DNA from: Flavobacteriaceae bacterium
GTDB taxonomy: Bacteria; Bacteroidota; Bacteroidia; Flavobacteriales; Flavobacteriaceae
Assembly (NCBI GenBank): GCA_029248405.1
Contig: JAQWJJ010000016.1
Location: 366,303-430,302 of the forward strand
Reading direction: 5' to 3'
DNA length: 64,000 nt
This document shows, one piece after another, positions 1 to 9,103 of the stretch (the stretch's first letter is position 1; each line of letters opens with the position of its first letter). A program made the position numbers and the translations under genes. Under the pieces are notes generated by a model. The model did no database searches. It worked only from the letters and a program-made list of their open reading frames with translations, and was not told where the DNA came from.

Positions 1-73
1 GGGATTATATATCGCCGAGGTACAGACCCGATACGGAAAACACAGGCTTAAAATCTTAAAATCAAATGAATAG
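1..73 (+). CDS. C-terminal tail of an unidentified protein (partial)
   Basis: The first bases read open in frame 2 through 23 codons to a TAG at 71-73. The tail contains YIAEVQTRYGKHRLKIL and looks like real coding sequence ending convergently with the histidine kinase, whose stop is 17 bp away. The fragment is too short to assign a family. A chance open stretch of this length is possible. Confidence 0.4.
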   Translation, partial: GLYIAEVQTRYGKHRLKILKSNE

Positions 74-89
74 GGCATCTAAGCCCTGC

Positions 90-2597
90 TTAACCTTGAC
101 CACTCATAGATTGCGGAAGCTGAATCATAAATGTTGTTCCCTGCCCCACTTGAGATTCTAACGACACCTTCCCACCATAGGATTCGATGATTTTTTTAAC
201 GATGGACAGGCCAATTCCATTTGAATCTGCATTGTTATTGAGTTTTTGAAAGATTTCAAATACATGATGTGCTGATTCTTCAGGTATGCCAATGCCATTG
301 TCTTGTATTTCGAATTCAAAAAAACTGAGCACCTCACTGCAACGCACTGTCACCCGAGACGCTCTATTGGGGTCTCTGTATTTACAGGCATTATCTAAGA
401 TGTTCTGAAAAACCTGCAGGGCTTTAGTTTCATTGAGCAAAAGTTGAGGCAACGTCCCTTCTATTTGAATTTTGGAATCGGGGTAAATCTTTTTGAGATC
501 GCTGATTAAATGATTGACTAAATGATTGAGGTCAACCATTATTTCTGGAGCCAATTCTTTTTTGAGTTCCGAATACCTTAAGGTATCTGATATGATTTTC
601 TCCATTTTTAACAAGGAATCGTCGACAATTTCTAAATAAGAAAAACTCATTTCGTCTAAGTTCTGTGTGTTATCCTCTTTGAGCCATGCCATGGCGGCAG
701 ATATAGACCTTAATGGAGTTTTGAGGTCATGTGATACGACGTGCGCATAATTACTTAATTCGTCATTACTTGCCGTTAAATCTTTAATGAGGTCTTCTCG
801 AAGGGCTTCTAATTCTTTGAGTTTAGTGATGTCGAGATGAACACCAACAGAGCCGATCACATTTCCTTTAATGTCTCGGTTTGGTCCGCCACTAACCAGC
901 ATGTAACGTTCCTCTTTATTTTTTGTCCGATACTTTATTTCATAAATATTGGATTCACCGTCAATTCTTTTGGCATTCATGGTCTTGATGCGCTCGGCCT
1001 CAGGTTCACTAACCAATACTTCGTAGCCTATTTTTCCGATGAGCTCATGCTCGAGATATTGGGTCATGCTGCAAAAGGCATTATTGGCGGTCAAAATTCT
1101 ATCGTCGTTATCCACCTCTAACAAACCTAATTCCATATTGGCGATAATTTGGGCATATTTCTGCCGTTCGAAGCTGATATTGGCGTTGAATCTATGCTCT
1201 ATTGTATTGTCAACATAGCTCCATAAATGCCCGTCAAGAACACTATTATTGATAATTGGTCTGTAGGACCGCTCTATCATTCGGCCATCCTTGCCAAATA
1301 ATAATTCGCGATCTATTGGGACTTGTGCCTCAAGTATCGCATCGACTCTTGGAGAAAATTCATTTTGGGATTCAAATTTTGGCGACAAAATGGATCGGGC
1401 ATATTGGCAGTCCATACCGACAACATCATTTATGCTGACGTCCAAATCAAAAAGATCAAGAAATTTTTGATTGACGTATTTGATTTTGCCATCGGTTCCT
1501 TCATAAACAACGGCCTGGTTGAAGTTCTCCACAATCATTTGAAGGCGTTCTGTCGAGGTTTGGATTTTTTTGTCCTTTAAAGTATTCTCGTATTGAATAA
1601 CAGCATTTCGGATGCGCAGTCCGATATACGAACCTATCTTGGTTAAGAATGCAAACTGTTCTTCGTTGTAGTGGTTCTTATCAATCGCCTCAGAATCAAT
1701 AATACCTATGAGTTGATCTTCTAAAATGATTGGAATAGTAATCGAAGAAAAACGCCGTTCTTTATCGACAATATACTCAGGAACTAAAGAGGTGTCATGA
1801 ATGATCCTTCCAACCATCGATTGAGCGACACCGCCGACGACACCTTCTCCAAAATTCAGAACCAAAGGTTGGTCTACCGTGCCATTCTGAGCGGATTTGT
1901 GTGCAGCACTGGCGACCTGAATCAGCTTGTTTTCGATATGGGCATAAAAAATGACATCATCCGAACTGAGGTATTGGCTCATCGAATTGACCATGGCCCA
2001 GCCGATGTCAAAAATATTGTCTTTAGATAAAATGTCCTGAAAAATTTCTTTTTCGAGCTTGTCAATGCGTTTATTTTCCTTGGCCAACTTTTTAAGTCCT
2101 TCTTCTTCGGTCACATCATGGCAAATTGTTTGGATGGCCGCAATTTCTCCATCGGGAGATTTGAGGATTCTTGCCTTAATTTTTGCGATCTTAAAGTTTC
2201 CATTTTGAGAGGTAAAAGGAAAAAGTACTGCTTGAGATTGCTCTGTTTTGACCAGGCGGTTAATGAATTTAAAAAGGCGCTCGCTGTTGACGGATTGAAA
2301 GTCGTTAATGTGCGCCAACTTATTACTGTCGGCCATGTCAATCAGATCATAGGCCGCCTTATTTATTTTTAAGATATTGCCCTCAAGGTCAATGACTACC
2401 ACTGCATCAATCAGATCCTCAAGTAAATGATTAGAGGAAATTTCTTGTTTGAGGAGCTCGTTGCTTAACTCAAGATTATCCACATAGAGCGTCCGAATTC
2501 TGTCTTCAACAATTTTTTCTGCTTTTTGTTTTGCGAGTTTTTCTCGGGCTAGGGCACGCCTTAATATGTCTATTTCGCTATTGCTCATGAATTTCAA
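90..2597 (-). CDS. PAS/GAF multi-sensor histidine kinase
   Basis: An 835-residue hybrid-free sensor kinase with no obvious membrane segment, so probably cytosolic. In order: an N-terminal basic coiled coil (about 10-55), a PAS domain (about 57-165), a GAF domain (about 190-335), two further PAS domains (about 350-470 and 480-595), a HisKA domain with the phospho-acceptor in the H-box VVSHDLKTPLR (His623), and an HATPase_c domain with DNGIGIPEES and the NGIGLSIVKK G-box. It should autophosphorylate and pass phosphate to the response regulator of the same operon. Its start overlaps the end of the H-NOX gene by 20 bp, and a second ATG nine bases downstream is an alternative start. The overlap suggests that H-NOX gates this kinase by protein contact, as in known H-NOX/kinase pairs; this is inferred from context. 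Confidence 0.93.
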   Translation of the reverse strand: MKFMSNSEIDILRRALAREKLAKQKAEKIVEDRIRTLYVDNLELSNELLKQEISSNHLLEDLIDAVVVIDLEGNILKINKAAYDLIDMADSNKLAHINDFQSVNSERLFKFINRLVKTEQSQAVLFPFTSQNGNFKIAKIKARILKSPDGEIAAIQTICHDVTEEEGLKKLAKENKRIDKLEKEIFQDILSKDNIFDIGWAMVNSMSQYLSSDDVIFYAHIENKLIQVASAAHKSAQNGTVDQPLVLNFGEGVVGGVAQSMVGRIIHDTSLVPEYIVDKERRFSSITIPIILEDQLIGIIDSEAIDKNHYNEEQFAFLTKIGSYIGLRIRNAVIQYENTLKDKKIQTSTERLQMIVENFNQAVVYEGTDGKIKYVNQKFLDLFDLDVSINDVVGMDCQYARSILSPKFESQNEFSPRVDAILEAQVPIDRELLFGKDGRMIERSYRPIINNSVLDGHLWSYVDNTIEHRFNANISFERQKYAQIIANMELGLLEVDNDDRILTANNAFCSMTQYLEHELIGKIGYEVLVSEPEAERIKTMNAKRIDGESNIYEIKYRTKNKEERYMLVSGGPNRDIKGNVIGSVGVHLDITKLKELEALREDLIKDLTASNDELSNYAHVVSHDLKTPLRSISAAMAWLKEDNTQNLDEMSFSYLEIVDDSLLKMEKIISDTLRYSELKKELAPEIMVDLNHLVNHLISDLKKIYPDSKIQIEGTLPQLLLNETKALQVFQNILDNACKYRDPNRASRVTVRCSEVLSFFEFEIQDNGIGIPEESAHHVFEIFQKLNNNADSNGIGLSIVKKIIESYGGKVSLESQVGQGTTFMIQLPQSMSGQG

Positions 2598-3123
2598 TGG
2601 TGAATTGGGTGGTATGGTCTTGATTAGTGAGTTTCTCCATACTGATCGACCCTTGCTTATTAAAATGACCCAAGGTTTCTTTGATCAGTCCAATGGCGAA
2701 ATGCGCCAATTCACGCTGGGAGGTGTAATTGATGACCAACTTATTTTTGGTTTGAAGGACATTGGTGAAGTTGGGCAATTCAGCGTCCTCATAAAGCTTC
2801 CGAACTTCTATATGAATGTGATTTTCTATACCAGCGATCAGATCTAGAGGATTGGAATAGTCGGTAATGATGTAATCGTGCCGTGTGATCAGATGGGGGA
2901 AAACGAACCTTCCAAAGCCCTCTAAAAGATCTTCTAAAGGGATTTGTTTTTTTTCTGACACTGCACTGACAAGAGCAACGAGCTCACTAAAAGCATAGCT
3001 TTCATAAGCTACATATATTCCTTTGGAGGGCAGATCAATTTCAGTGAGCAACTCATCTACCAACGCTAAACCGAACGATTCTTCAACATAATCGGTCAAA
3101 TAACTGAAGATAAATCCTTTCAT
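2578..3123 (-). CDS. H-NOX (haem NO/O2-binding) sensor protein
   Basis: A 181-residue stand-alone H-NOX domain of usual family length. The N-terminus MKGFIFSYLTDYVEESFG matches the family start. The proximal haem ligand is His104 in NHIHIEVRKLYEDAELP, and the haem-propionate clamp YxSxR is present as Tyr133-Thr-Ser135-Gln-Arg137. Such proteins bind NO (sometimes O2) through haem iron and pass the signal to a partner histidine kinase or diguanylate cyclase. It overlaps the response regulator by 4 bp upstream and the kinase by 20 bp downstream, so the three are almost certainly translated together. Whether it binds O2 depends on the distal pocket, which cannot be read safely here. Confidence 0.9.
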   Translation of the reverse strand: MKGFIFSYLTDYVEESFGLALVDELLTEIDLPSKGIYVAYESYAFSELVALVSAVSEKKQIPLEDLLEGFGRFVFPHLITRHDYIITDYSNPLDLIAGIENHIHIEVRKLYEDAELPNFTNVLQTKNKLVINYTSQRELAHFAIGLIKETLGHFNKQGSISMEKLTNQDHTTQFTIEIHEQ

Positions 3124-3527
3124 AATTTATTGATTTGTTCTGACTGCGACCAATAGGCTAAAATGATTTGCAGATTTGATTTATACTGGGCATAATCCAC
3201 ACTTTTGACAAAATACCCGGCGATGCCTAATTGCCTACAAGCCTCAACATCAGCTTTGTTGTTTGAGGTAGTGTGCACAACTACTGGAATATTTTTGAAG
3301 ACATCGTGATTGGAGGTTATTTTCAGAAATTCAACACCATTCATTTTAGGCATGTTCAAATCTAAGAGGATGAAATCAGGAAGACTTTCTGGATGATTTT
3401 TGAGAAAGTCAAGTCCTTCTTCTCCATTTTCTGAAATATAGATTTCGACAGTATCTTGGGCAGCCCCAAAAATTTTCTTGATGCCTAATTGTGCAATTTT
3501 GTCATCTTCAATCACTAAAATCTTCAT
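3120..3527 (-). CDS. single-domain response regulator (CheY-like)
   Basis: A 135-residue receiver domain without an output domain. It has the acidic pair Asp8-Asp9 (VIEDDK), the phospho-acceptor Asp56 in FILLDLNMPKMNG, a Thr/Ser switch in VVVHTTS and the conserved Lys in GYFVKSVDY. It is the first gene of the RR/H-NOX/kinase operon. With no DNA-binding domain, output would be through protein contact or phosphotransfer. The upstream gap to the divergent lipoprotein gene (about 165 bp) must hold its promoter, but I see no clean TAnnTTTG on this strand. Confidence 0.93.
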   Translation of the reverse strand: MKILVIEDDKIAQLGIKKIFGAAQDTVEIYISENGEEGLDFLKNHPESLPDFILLDLNMPKMNGVEFLKITSNHDVFKNIPVVVHTTSNNKADVEACRQLGIAGYFVKSVDYAQYKSNLQIILAYWSQSEQINKL

Positions 3528-3650
3528 AAATTCGTTTATTAAAGCGATTAAACCTTCAGTTAAATTCGTGATACAAGATAATAAAAAGTAAAACTTATCT
3601 TGAGGAATTCTCTGAATAATTATGCCGCAGTGATAAAAGAATGAGGGCAG

Positions 3651-3658
3651 TAACTTTG
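3651..3658 (+). promoter_or_regulatory. candidate -7 element for the lipoprotein gene
   Basis: TAACTTTG fits the Bacteroidota -7 consensus TAnnTTTG and lies 35 bp before the ATG at 3694. No clear -33 TTG is present at the expected spacing. Confidence 0.4.
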
Positions 3659-3693
3659 CTCAGCGTTCCATGTTTTTTAGTCTGTTTTGAGCA

Positions 3694-4161
3694 ATGAGAA
3701 TAACTCTAAATATATTGTGCTTTTTGGTTTGCTGCAGTTGCGATCTAGTGATTAAGCAGCGCATCAATCTCGAGGATACCCTAGCCATTGAGCTTGCAGA
3801 AATCGATTGGCAAAGTGTGGATACTTATCCAACCTTTGGGGTTTGCAGTGCGGTTCTGGAAAAAGAAGATCAGGAGGTTTGTTTCCTCTCAGTCATCACC
3901 CAAAGCATACAAAAATTCGTGACCCAAGAAACAAGCTTGTCTCTACAAAAAGGACAACAGCGGGTTGGTGTTTCTATAATGGTGTCTGCTGATGGCCTGC
4001 CTAGATTAAAATTTGATGAAGCATTCGTGGATCAATATCCCGAATTGCAAGCCATTGCAGAAAAAAGCCAAAATGATCTTGCAGGACAGGAGCTGACTCC
4101 AGCAATTAAGCGCGGATTGCCCGTCCAAATTAGTTATGCTTTTGAGTTGACCTTAAAATAA
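3694..4161 (+). CDS. small secreted lipoprotein of unknown function
   Basis: 155 residues. The short hydrophobic N-terminus ends in a Cys-rich stretch (LVCCSCD), which reads as a lipoprotein signal with lipidation most likely at Cys16. The mature part contains a segment (VGVSIMVSADGLPRLKFD) that faintly recalls the strand pattern of TonB C-terminal-like domains, but there is no YP motif I trust. It sits alone between a divergent signalling operon and a convergent glycosyltransferase gene that ends only 11 bp away. I do not recognise the family. Confidence 0.75.
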   Translation: MRITLNILCFLVCCSCDLVIKQRINLEDTLAIELAEIDWQSVDTYPTFGVCSAVLEKEDQEVCFLSVITQSIQKFVTQETSLSLQKGQQRVGVSIMVSADGLPRLKFDEAFVDQYPELQAIAEKSQNDLAGQELTPAIKRGLPVQISYAFELTLK

Positions 4162-4172
4162 ATAGGGGTTGT

Positions 4173-5291
4173 TCAAAATTGCCGATCCTTCCATGTGTAA
4201 CGCCCCCGATAACTTAATGCCCCTAGAAATAGTGTGAGTAAAGGGTAGGTGAGGGCTCCAAGTGTGGTGTTGATGACCATAACTACGCAGGAGCGTTGCT
4301 GCTGTTTTTGGCGCCATGTCAAGAAATCAACCACTATCTTGACTGATACTGTCACCATGAATATTGTCCAACTTGCAAGGCCCAATAAAGCAGCAAAGAA
4401 AAGAGCGAGCACACCAACATTAGTGCCCAAAACCAAAATGGCTATGGCGGAAAGGCGCCAAGAGCCAATAGCTCTTGTTTTGGAAGCCCACCGCATGCGC
4501 TGGAACCATAATTTACGCCATGTTTCAGCGCCTTTGGTCCATACCAGTCCACGATCGTCGTTCATGAACACCGCACGATATGTGGGGTGTAGCACAATTT
4601 TCCGAAGAAGAAAAACATCGTCGCCAGAGGCGATGTGCTCATTGCCCTTGTAGCCGTTAAGCGCCTCAAAAACAGATGATTTAAATGCTAAGTTAGCACC
4701 GTTGCATAGAACGGGGTCGTTTTGAAAGGTGTAATGCGTGACGAGTTGAAGCGCGCTAAATTCTGCATCCTGTAAGTCGAATAGTAAATCATGGCCGCCG
4801 GTAAGGGCCACTGGTCCAGCGATAAAATCTGGACTTTGAGTTGCGATCAGATCATTATAAGCATTGAGCCAGTCCCGACCCATAGTGGTATCCGCATCAA
4901 GGGTAATGATCCAAGGATAACGACTTTGGTTGATGCCCTGAACGAGGGCTTGTTTTTTGGGAGAAAAGCTGGTCCCATAAGTGTGCAACAGCTGAGCATC
5001 TAGCTGACTTTTTGTTAAAAGTGCTGAAAGGATTATTGGCCCATCGTCTGTAGACTGATCATTGACAAAGATCACTTCAAAATGATCAATCGGGTAGTTT
5101 TGCTGGTTGAGTCCATCCCACAATGCTAAGAGATTTTTGGCTTCGTTGCGCATGGGGACAATGATGCTGAATTTGGCCTTTAAATCAGCTGCTGGGACGG
5201 GCGTGCTTTTTTTTTGTTTTCTGTCGTGAGCCACCAACAGCAACATCAGCGTGGCATAAGGCATGATGCACATGACTGTAATTAGGCCCAT
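4173..5291 (-). CDS. membrane-anchored GT2 glycosyltransferase
   Basis: 372 residues. One N-terminal membrane segment, then a GT-A fold family 2 domain: FSIIVPMRNEAKN at the nucleotide end, FVNDQSTDD, the metal-binding DxD as TLDADTT, the acid GDD, and QRMRW, a QxxRW-like motif typical of processive or membrane GT2 enzymes. About three hydrophobic segments follow at the C-terminus. It overlaps the preceding flippase-like gene by 10 bp, so the two likely act together on an envelope glycan or glycolipid. Donor and acceptor cannot be read from sequence. Confidence 0.88.
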   Translation of the reverse strand: MGLITVMCIMPYATLMLLLVAHDRKQKKSTPVPAADLKAKFSIIVPMRNEAKNLLALWDGLNQQNYPIDHFEVIFVNDQSTDDGPIILSALLTKSQLDAQLLHTYGTSFSPKKQALVQGINQSRYPWIITLDADTTMGRDWLNAYNDLIATQSPDFIAGPVALTGGHDLLFDLQDAEFSALQLVTHYTFQNDPVLCNGANLAFKSSVFEALNGYKGNEHIASGDDVFLLRKIVLHPTYRAVFMNDDRGLVWTKGAETWRKLWFQRMRWASKTRAIGSWRLSAIAILVLGTNVGVLALFFAALLGLASWTIFMVTVSVKIVVDFLTWRQKQQQRSCVVMVINTTLGALTYPLLTLFLGALSYRGRYTWKDRQF

Positions 5292-6226
5292 CGATGATTT
5301 TTAGAGGGTAAGAATTGCCAAAGCGCGCCCAGAATCAACGGTCCAAGAGTGCTCAAAACCCATTGTAGGGAAACGGCACTTAAAATCACCACTGGCTCAA
5401 GCCCCATTGGGCTAAAAATGATGAGGGCTATACCACTTCGGATCACCACATCGAAAAGGGCGAAAACGGGAATCAATGCCTGAAATAAATAAAGGCAAGC
5501 CACCGCAGAAAGTCCGGAAAAAAATGAAAGATCAGCTCCCATGAGTTGAAAAACCAGGACGAACATGACGCTAAAAGTGCTATAGCGCAGAATTGATAGA
5601 CTCAGTAGCACCAAAAAATCTTTTAGGGGGAGTTGCCAGTTTTGTTTGCTGAAGAAGCGTGGGCTCATTTGTTTTTTCTTAGCCCAGACAAAAAGTGCCA
5701 GGACTGCGATGCTGACGGCCAGCAAAGGCGTCATAGTATCAAGTAATTGCCCTTCTGGCCAAGGCCAGAAGGGCCGGCTGATCAAAACACTGCAAAGGCC
5801 AAAGAGTAAAGTTGCCGACAGTTGGGTGCCATGGATATAAGCTTGGATGGCGAAGATTCGGGGCCGCTGCTGCGGCGGATAAAATGCGGCTTTTGCCCCG
5901 TATTCGCCTATGCGACTCGGGGTGATGACTGCCCAATGAAAGGCCATAAAACACTGCTTGGCAGCGGTCTTAAATTTGAGTTGTTGCAACTCATGGACGC
6001 TGTATTGCCATTTGGCAATCTCCAGCATCCAATTGAGCAGGGCCAAATTCAAAATAAGGACGAACAACGGCAGTCGCTCTGCAGTAAATACTTGAGTCAT
6101 AGATTCAGCCATATAGGAAGGCGTCTCATGCCATTTGGTGATGACGATCATGGCCGCTGCAATCAAGGTCAAAACCTTTAGGGCATACCAGGCATATTCC
6201 TTAAGTTTGTAAGACAAGTGATTCAT
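5282..6226 (-). CDS. flippase-like (UPF0104/LPG synthase TM-type) integral membrane protein
   Basis: 314 residues, with about 7-8 hydrophobic segments over the whole length. The pattern AFHWAVITPSRIGEYGAKAAFY resembles the conserved TPxRxGE signature of the lysylphosphatidylglycerol synthase transmembrane-region family (UPF0104), which lacks a catalytic domain here. Members next to a GT2 gene are usually thought to move a lipid-linked product or assist the glycosyltransferase. The start ATG is 31 bp from the divergent ruvC start. Function beyond membrane glycolipid handling is inference. Confidence 0.8.
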   Translation of the reverse strand: MNHLSYKLKEYAWYALKVLTLIAAAMIVITKWHETPSYMAESMTQVFTAERLPLFVLILNLALLNWMLEIAKWQYSVHELQQLKFKTAAKQCFMAFHWAVITPSRIGEYGAKAAFYPPQQRPRIFAIQAYIHGTQLSATLLFGLCSVLISRPFWPWPEGQLLDTMTPLLAVSIAVLALFVWAKKKQMSPRFFSKQNWQLPLKDFLVLLSLSILRYSTFSVMFVLVFQLMGADLSFFSGLSAVACLYLFQALIPVFALFDVVIRSGIALIIFSPMGLEPVVILSAVSLQWVLSTLGPLILGALWQFLPSKNHRWA

Positions 6227-6257
6227 CCTTGGCTAAAATAAGAAACATTTCAACGAC

Positions 6258-6809
6258 ATGGCGAGCGAACGCATCATATTAGGCATTGATCCAGGAACAA
6301 CCATTATGGGTTTTGGCCTCATTAAGGTGGTGGGGAAGTCAATGGAATTCATGCAGTTGAACGAATTGAAATTATCTCAGTATGATGATCATTATGTCAA
6401 ACTCAAACACATTTTTGAGCGCACTATTTCTCTAATCGATACCTACAATCCGGATGAGATTGCAATTGAAGCACCGTTTTTCGGCAAGAACGTACAATCG
6501 ATGCTCAAATTGGGGAGAGCACAGGGCGTTGCCATGGCCGCGGGCTTGAGTCGCGAAGTTCCGATTACAGAATATTCTCCCAAAAAAATCAAAATGGCCA
6601 TTACGGGCAACGGCAATGCCTCCAAAGAGCAAGTCGCTAAAATGCTTCAGAGTTTGCTGCACCTCAAGGAATTGCCCAAAAACCTTGACAGTACCGATGG
6701 TTTAGCGGCAGCAGTATGCCATTTTTATAATTCAGGGTCCATCACCACAGGGGCGACTTACTCAGGGTGGTCCGCGTTTATCAAACAAAACGAAGACCGA
6801 GTCGGTTAA
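6258..6809 (+). CDS. ruvC: crossover junction endodeoxyribonuclease RuvC
   Basis: 183 residues, close to the usual length. It cuts Holliday junctions together with RuvAB during homologous recombination. The RNase H-like acidic tetrad is intact: Asp11 in LGIDPGTT, Glu71 in AIEAPFFGKN, and Asp144 plus Asp147 in LDSTDGLAAAVCH. The basic junction-binding region around EYSPKKIKMAITGNG is present. It is the first gene of a run ruvC-hemW-cyclase-mmcQ with gaps under 12 bp. ruvAB and ruvX are not in this window. Confidence 0.97.
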   Translation: MASERIILGIDPGTTIMGFGLIKVVGKSMEFMQLNELKLSQYDDHYVKLKHIFERTISLIDTYNPDEIAIEAPFFGKNVQSMLKLGRAQGVAMAAGLSREVPITEYSPKKIKMAITGNGNASKEQVAKMLQSLLHLKELPKNLDSTDGLAAAVCHFYNSGSITTGATYSGWSAFIKQNEDRVG

Positions 6810-6819
6810 GTTTGCGATT

Positions 6820-7953
6820 ATGGCCGGTCTTTATTTCCATATACCTTTTTGCAAGCAGGCCTGTCACTATTGTGATTTTCATTTTTCAACGTCGTTAAAG
6901 CAAAAGGATCAAATGATTTTGGCCATGCAACGAGAGTTGGTGATGCGCGCTGATGAGCAAGTTGCACCGATTAAAACGATTTATTTTGGTGGTGGCACAC
7001 CCTCGCTACTGACGGCCAAAGAAATTAGTGATATTATCGATCTCGCCTACAGTCATTATAGAATCGAGCGGGATGTTGAAGTGACATTAGAAGCCAATCC
7101 AGATGATATTGACTCAAAGAAATTACTCGATTTTAGAGCCGCTGGAGTCAATCGTTTGAGTTTGGGCATTCAATCCTTTAAAGGTCATGATTTATCAATA
7201 ATGAATCGGGCACACAATATGGACCAGGCCATCAAGGCCCTCCATGCCACGGCCCAGATATATCAAAATTACAGCATAGATCTTATTTACGGTCTGCCTG
7301 AGCAAACTATGGCAGACTGGCAATACAATCTCGACATTGTTCAATCGGTTGGTGTTCCTCATATTTCGTGCTATGCCCTCACCCAAGAGCCCCAGACAGC
7401 CATGGATGTATTGATCAAGAAGGGCCAAATGGCGCCTTTAGATGAGGTTCAGGCCCAGGCACATTATTTTGCCTTATTGGACTGGGCTGATCAAAATGAT
7501 TACATCAACTATGAGTTTTCAAATTTTGGGCGACCAGGTTTTGCGTCAAAAAATAATATGGCCTATTGGTCTGGCCAACCTTATATCGGAATTGGTCCGT
7601 CTGCTCATAGCTATGATCAGAAAAAAAGAAGCTGGAATAAGGCGCATAATATTTACTACATCAGAGATGTCAACAATAATGAACTGCCGTCGTCGGTTGA
7701 GGTCCTAAGGCCTGTTGATCACTTCAATGAATACGTGATGACTCGATTGCGCACTGCCTCGGGCATTAATTTGAATGAAATTGAGGAAAATTTTGGCCCA
7801 AAGGTTCGCCATGGCCTGTATCAAGAGGCACAAAAGCACTTGAAATCAGGAGTTTTGACTTTTGTTCAAGAATGTTTGGTGGTCACCCGAAAGGGAAAAT
7901 TTTTGTCTGATGGAATTGCAAGTGATCTATTCTTATTAAATTTAGAGGAATGA
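6820..7953 (+). CDS. hemW: radical SAM protein HemW (coproporphyrinogen III oxidase-like)
   Basis: 377 residues, the usual size. The radical SAM cluster motif CxxxCxxC is CKQACHYC (Cys11, Cys15, Cys18), followed by the SAM-binding GGGTPSLL and the HemN_C-type C-terminal domain. HemW family proteins bind haem and are thought to deliver it to respiratory enzymes; they lack the CPO-specific N-terminal Cys needed for coproporphyrinogen oxidation. It starts 10 bp after ruvC, and its stop overlaps the next ATG by 4 bp. Confidence 0.95.
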   Translation: MAGLYFHIPFCKQACHYCDFHFSTSLKQKDQMILAMQRELVMRADEQVAPIKTIYFGGGTPSLLTAKEISDIIDLAYSHYRIERDVEVTLEANPDDIDSKKLLDFRAAGVNRLSLGIQSFKGHDLSIMNRAHNMDQAIKALHATAQIYQNYSIDLIYGLPEQTMADWQYNLDIVQSVGVPHISCYALTQEPQTAMDVLIKKGQMAPLDEVQAQAHYFALLDWADQNDYINYEFSNFGRPGFASKNNMAYWSGQPYIGIGPSAHSYDQKKRSWNKAHNIYYIRDVNNNELPSSVEVLRPVDHFNEYVMTRLRTASGINLNEIEENFGPKVRHGLYQEAQKHLKSGVLTFVQECLVVTRKGKFLSDGIASDLFLLNLEE

Positions 7954-8711
7954 AGTTACATCTGGAGATTGGAAATGAGCCTTATTGGATTGACACCAGT
8001 CAAGCAATAGATCTTTCTATGGCCATCAAGACCAATGGTCAACCCCAGGCATCAGCTTGGTATATAGACAAGCCAAAAAGACAGGCTGTAACATTAGAGG
8101 ACTGGACCGGTAGTGTGGCAGAGGGTGCCGCGGTCAATTTTAATGACTTGATGTTCAATCCCCATGCTCATGGCACCCACACAGAGTGTTTGGGGCATAT
8201 AACAGAGGCGTTCCATTCGGTTGAGGGTGTGCTCAAAGAGTCGTTTTTCATCACAGATGTGATCAGTGTGACACCAACCAAAGTCGGAAATGATTTGGTG
8301 TTGACTGCTCAAGACATTCTCTCTGGTATTAGTGAAGAGGCTCCTCAAGCGGTGGTGATCAGAACACTACCAAACAGCACAAAAAAACAGACCACGAAGT
8401 ACGACCATACGCACTGGCCATTTTTGGAACCAAAAGCAGCAAAGGCATTGGCAGAGATGGGTGTGATGCATCTATTGATCGATTTGCCCTCTGTGGATCC
8501 TGAACAGGACCAAGGCGCGTTATTGGCGCATCGCGCATTTTGGCAAATGCCAGACACCCCGCGTTACGGAGCGACCATTACCGAATTCATATATGTGCCT
8601 GATGCCGTTATTGACGGCCGATACCTCCTTGAATTACAGACTGCAGCAATTGAAAATGATGCCACCTTGTCCCGGCCACTTTTGTATGTGTTACAGCACA
8701 AAAACCAATGA
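7950..8711 (+). CDS. cyclase-family (kynurenine formamidase-like) metal hydrolase
   Basis: 253 residues of the cyclase/KynB-like family. The metal-binding signature reads HAHGTHTEC, a variant of HxGTHxDxP with Glu-Cys in place of Asp-x-Pro. Later His/Glu clusters (YDHTHWPFLE) fit the family. Members hydrolyse formamides, imides or related small acyl compounds. No tryptophan-degradation genes surround it, so kynurenine need not be the substrate. It is translationally coupled to hemW by a 4-bp overlap. Confidence 0.85.
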   Translation: MKLHLEIGNEPYWIDTSQAIDLSMAIKTNGQPQASAWYIDKPKRQAVTLEDWTGSVAEGAAVNFNDLMFNPHAHGTHTECLGHITEAFHSVEGVLKESFFITDVISVTPTKVGNDLVLTAQDILSGISEEAPQAVVIRTLPNSTKKQTTKYDHTHWPFLEPKAAKALAEMGVMHLLIDLPSVDPEQDQGALLAHRAFWQMPDTPRYGATITEFIYVPDAVIDGRYLLELQTAAIENDATLSRPLLYVLQHKNQ

Positions 8712-8715
8712 CAGG

Positions 8716-9072
8716 ATGGTTGATGTAGAGCAACTCAGAGCCTATTGTTTGGCAAAAAAAGCAGTGACCGAGTCTTTTCCTTTTGACGCAGACACCTTGG
8801 TGTTTAAAGTGGGCGATAAAATGTTTGCCTTATTCGCTTTAGACGCATACCCTTTGAGGATCAACTTAAAGTGTGCACCAGAAATTGCACTAGAATTAAG
8901 GGTGCAATATGACGGCTTGGTCTTGCCTGGTTACCATATGAACAAGGCGCATTGGAACACCATTGAGGTCAGACCGCCATTAAATCCAAAGGACTTGATG
9001 CAATGGATCGATGATTCCTATGATTTGGTGGTCGCCCGTTTGCCCAAAAATCAGAGACAAAAATTGTTTTAA
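8716..9072 (+). CDS. MmcQ/YjbR family protein
   Basis: 118 residues from the ATG at 8716, which follows the cyclase stop by 4 bp. An upstream in-frame ATG at 8593 would overlap the cyclase by about 120 bp and adds a non-family N-terminus, so I reject it. The family signature is visible as FPFDADTLVFKVGDKMFAL, KCAPEIALELR and NKAHWNTIEV. It is a CyaY-like fold with a suspected DNA-binding role; function is not established. Last gene of the ruvC run. Confidence 0.9.
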   Translation: MVDVEQLRAYCLAKKAVTESFPFDADTLVFKVGDKMFALFALDAYPLRINLKCAPEIALELRVQYDGLVLPGYHMNKAHWNTIEVRPPLNPKDLMQWIDDSYDLVVARLPKNQRQKLF

Positions 9073-9075
9073 GTC

Positions 9076-9103
9076 TTGTGGTTTATTCGCCCCCTAACCA
9101 CAA
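9076..9103. terminator. weak inverted repeat between convergent genes
   Basis: TTGTGGTT pairs with AACCACAA across a 12-nt loop, between the mmcQ-like stop and the NTF2-like stop and overlapping the latter. There is no strong U-run, so it is at best a weak bidirectional terminator. Confidence 0.3.

Noticed and set aside
8593..8715. Longer N-terminus of the MmcQ/YjbR protein
   Set aside because: It would overlap the cyclase gene by about 120 bp and adds residues unlike the family; ATG 8716 follows directly after the cyclase stop.
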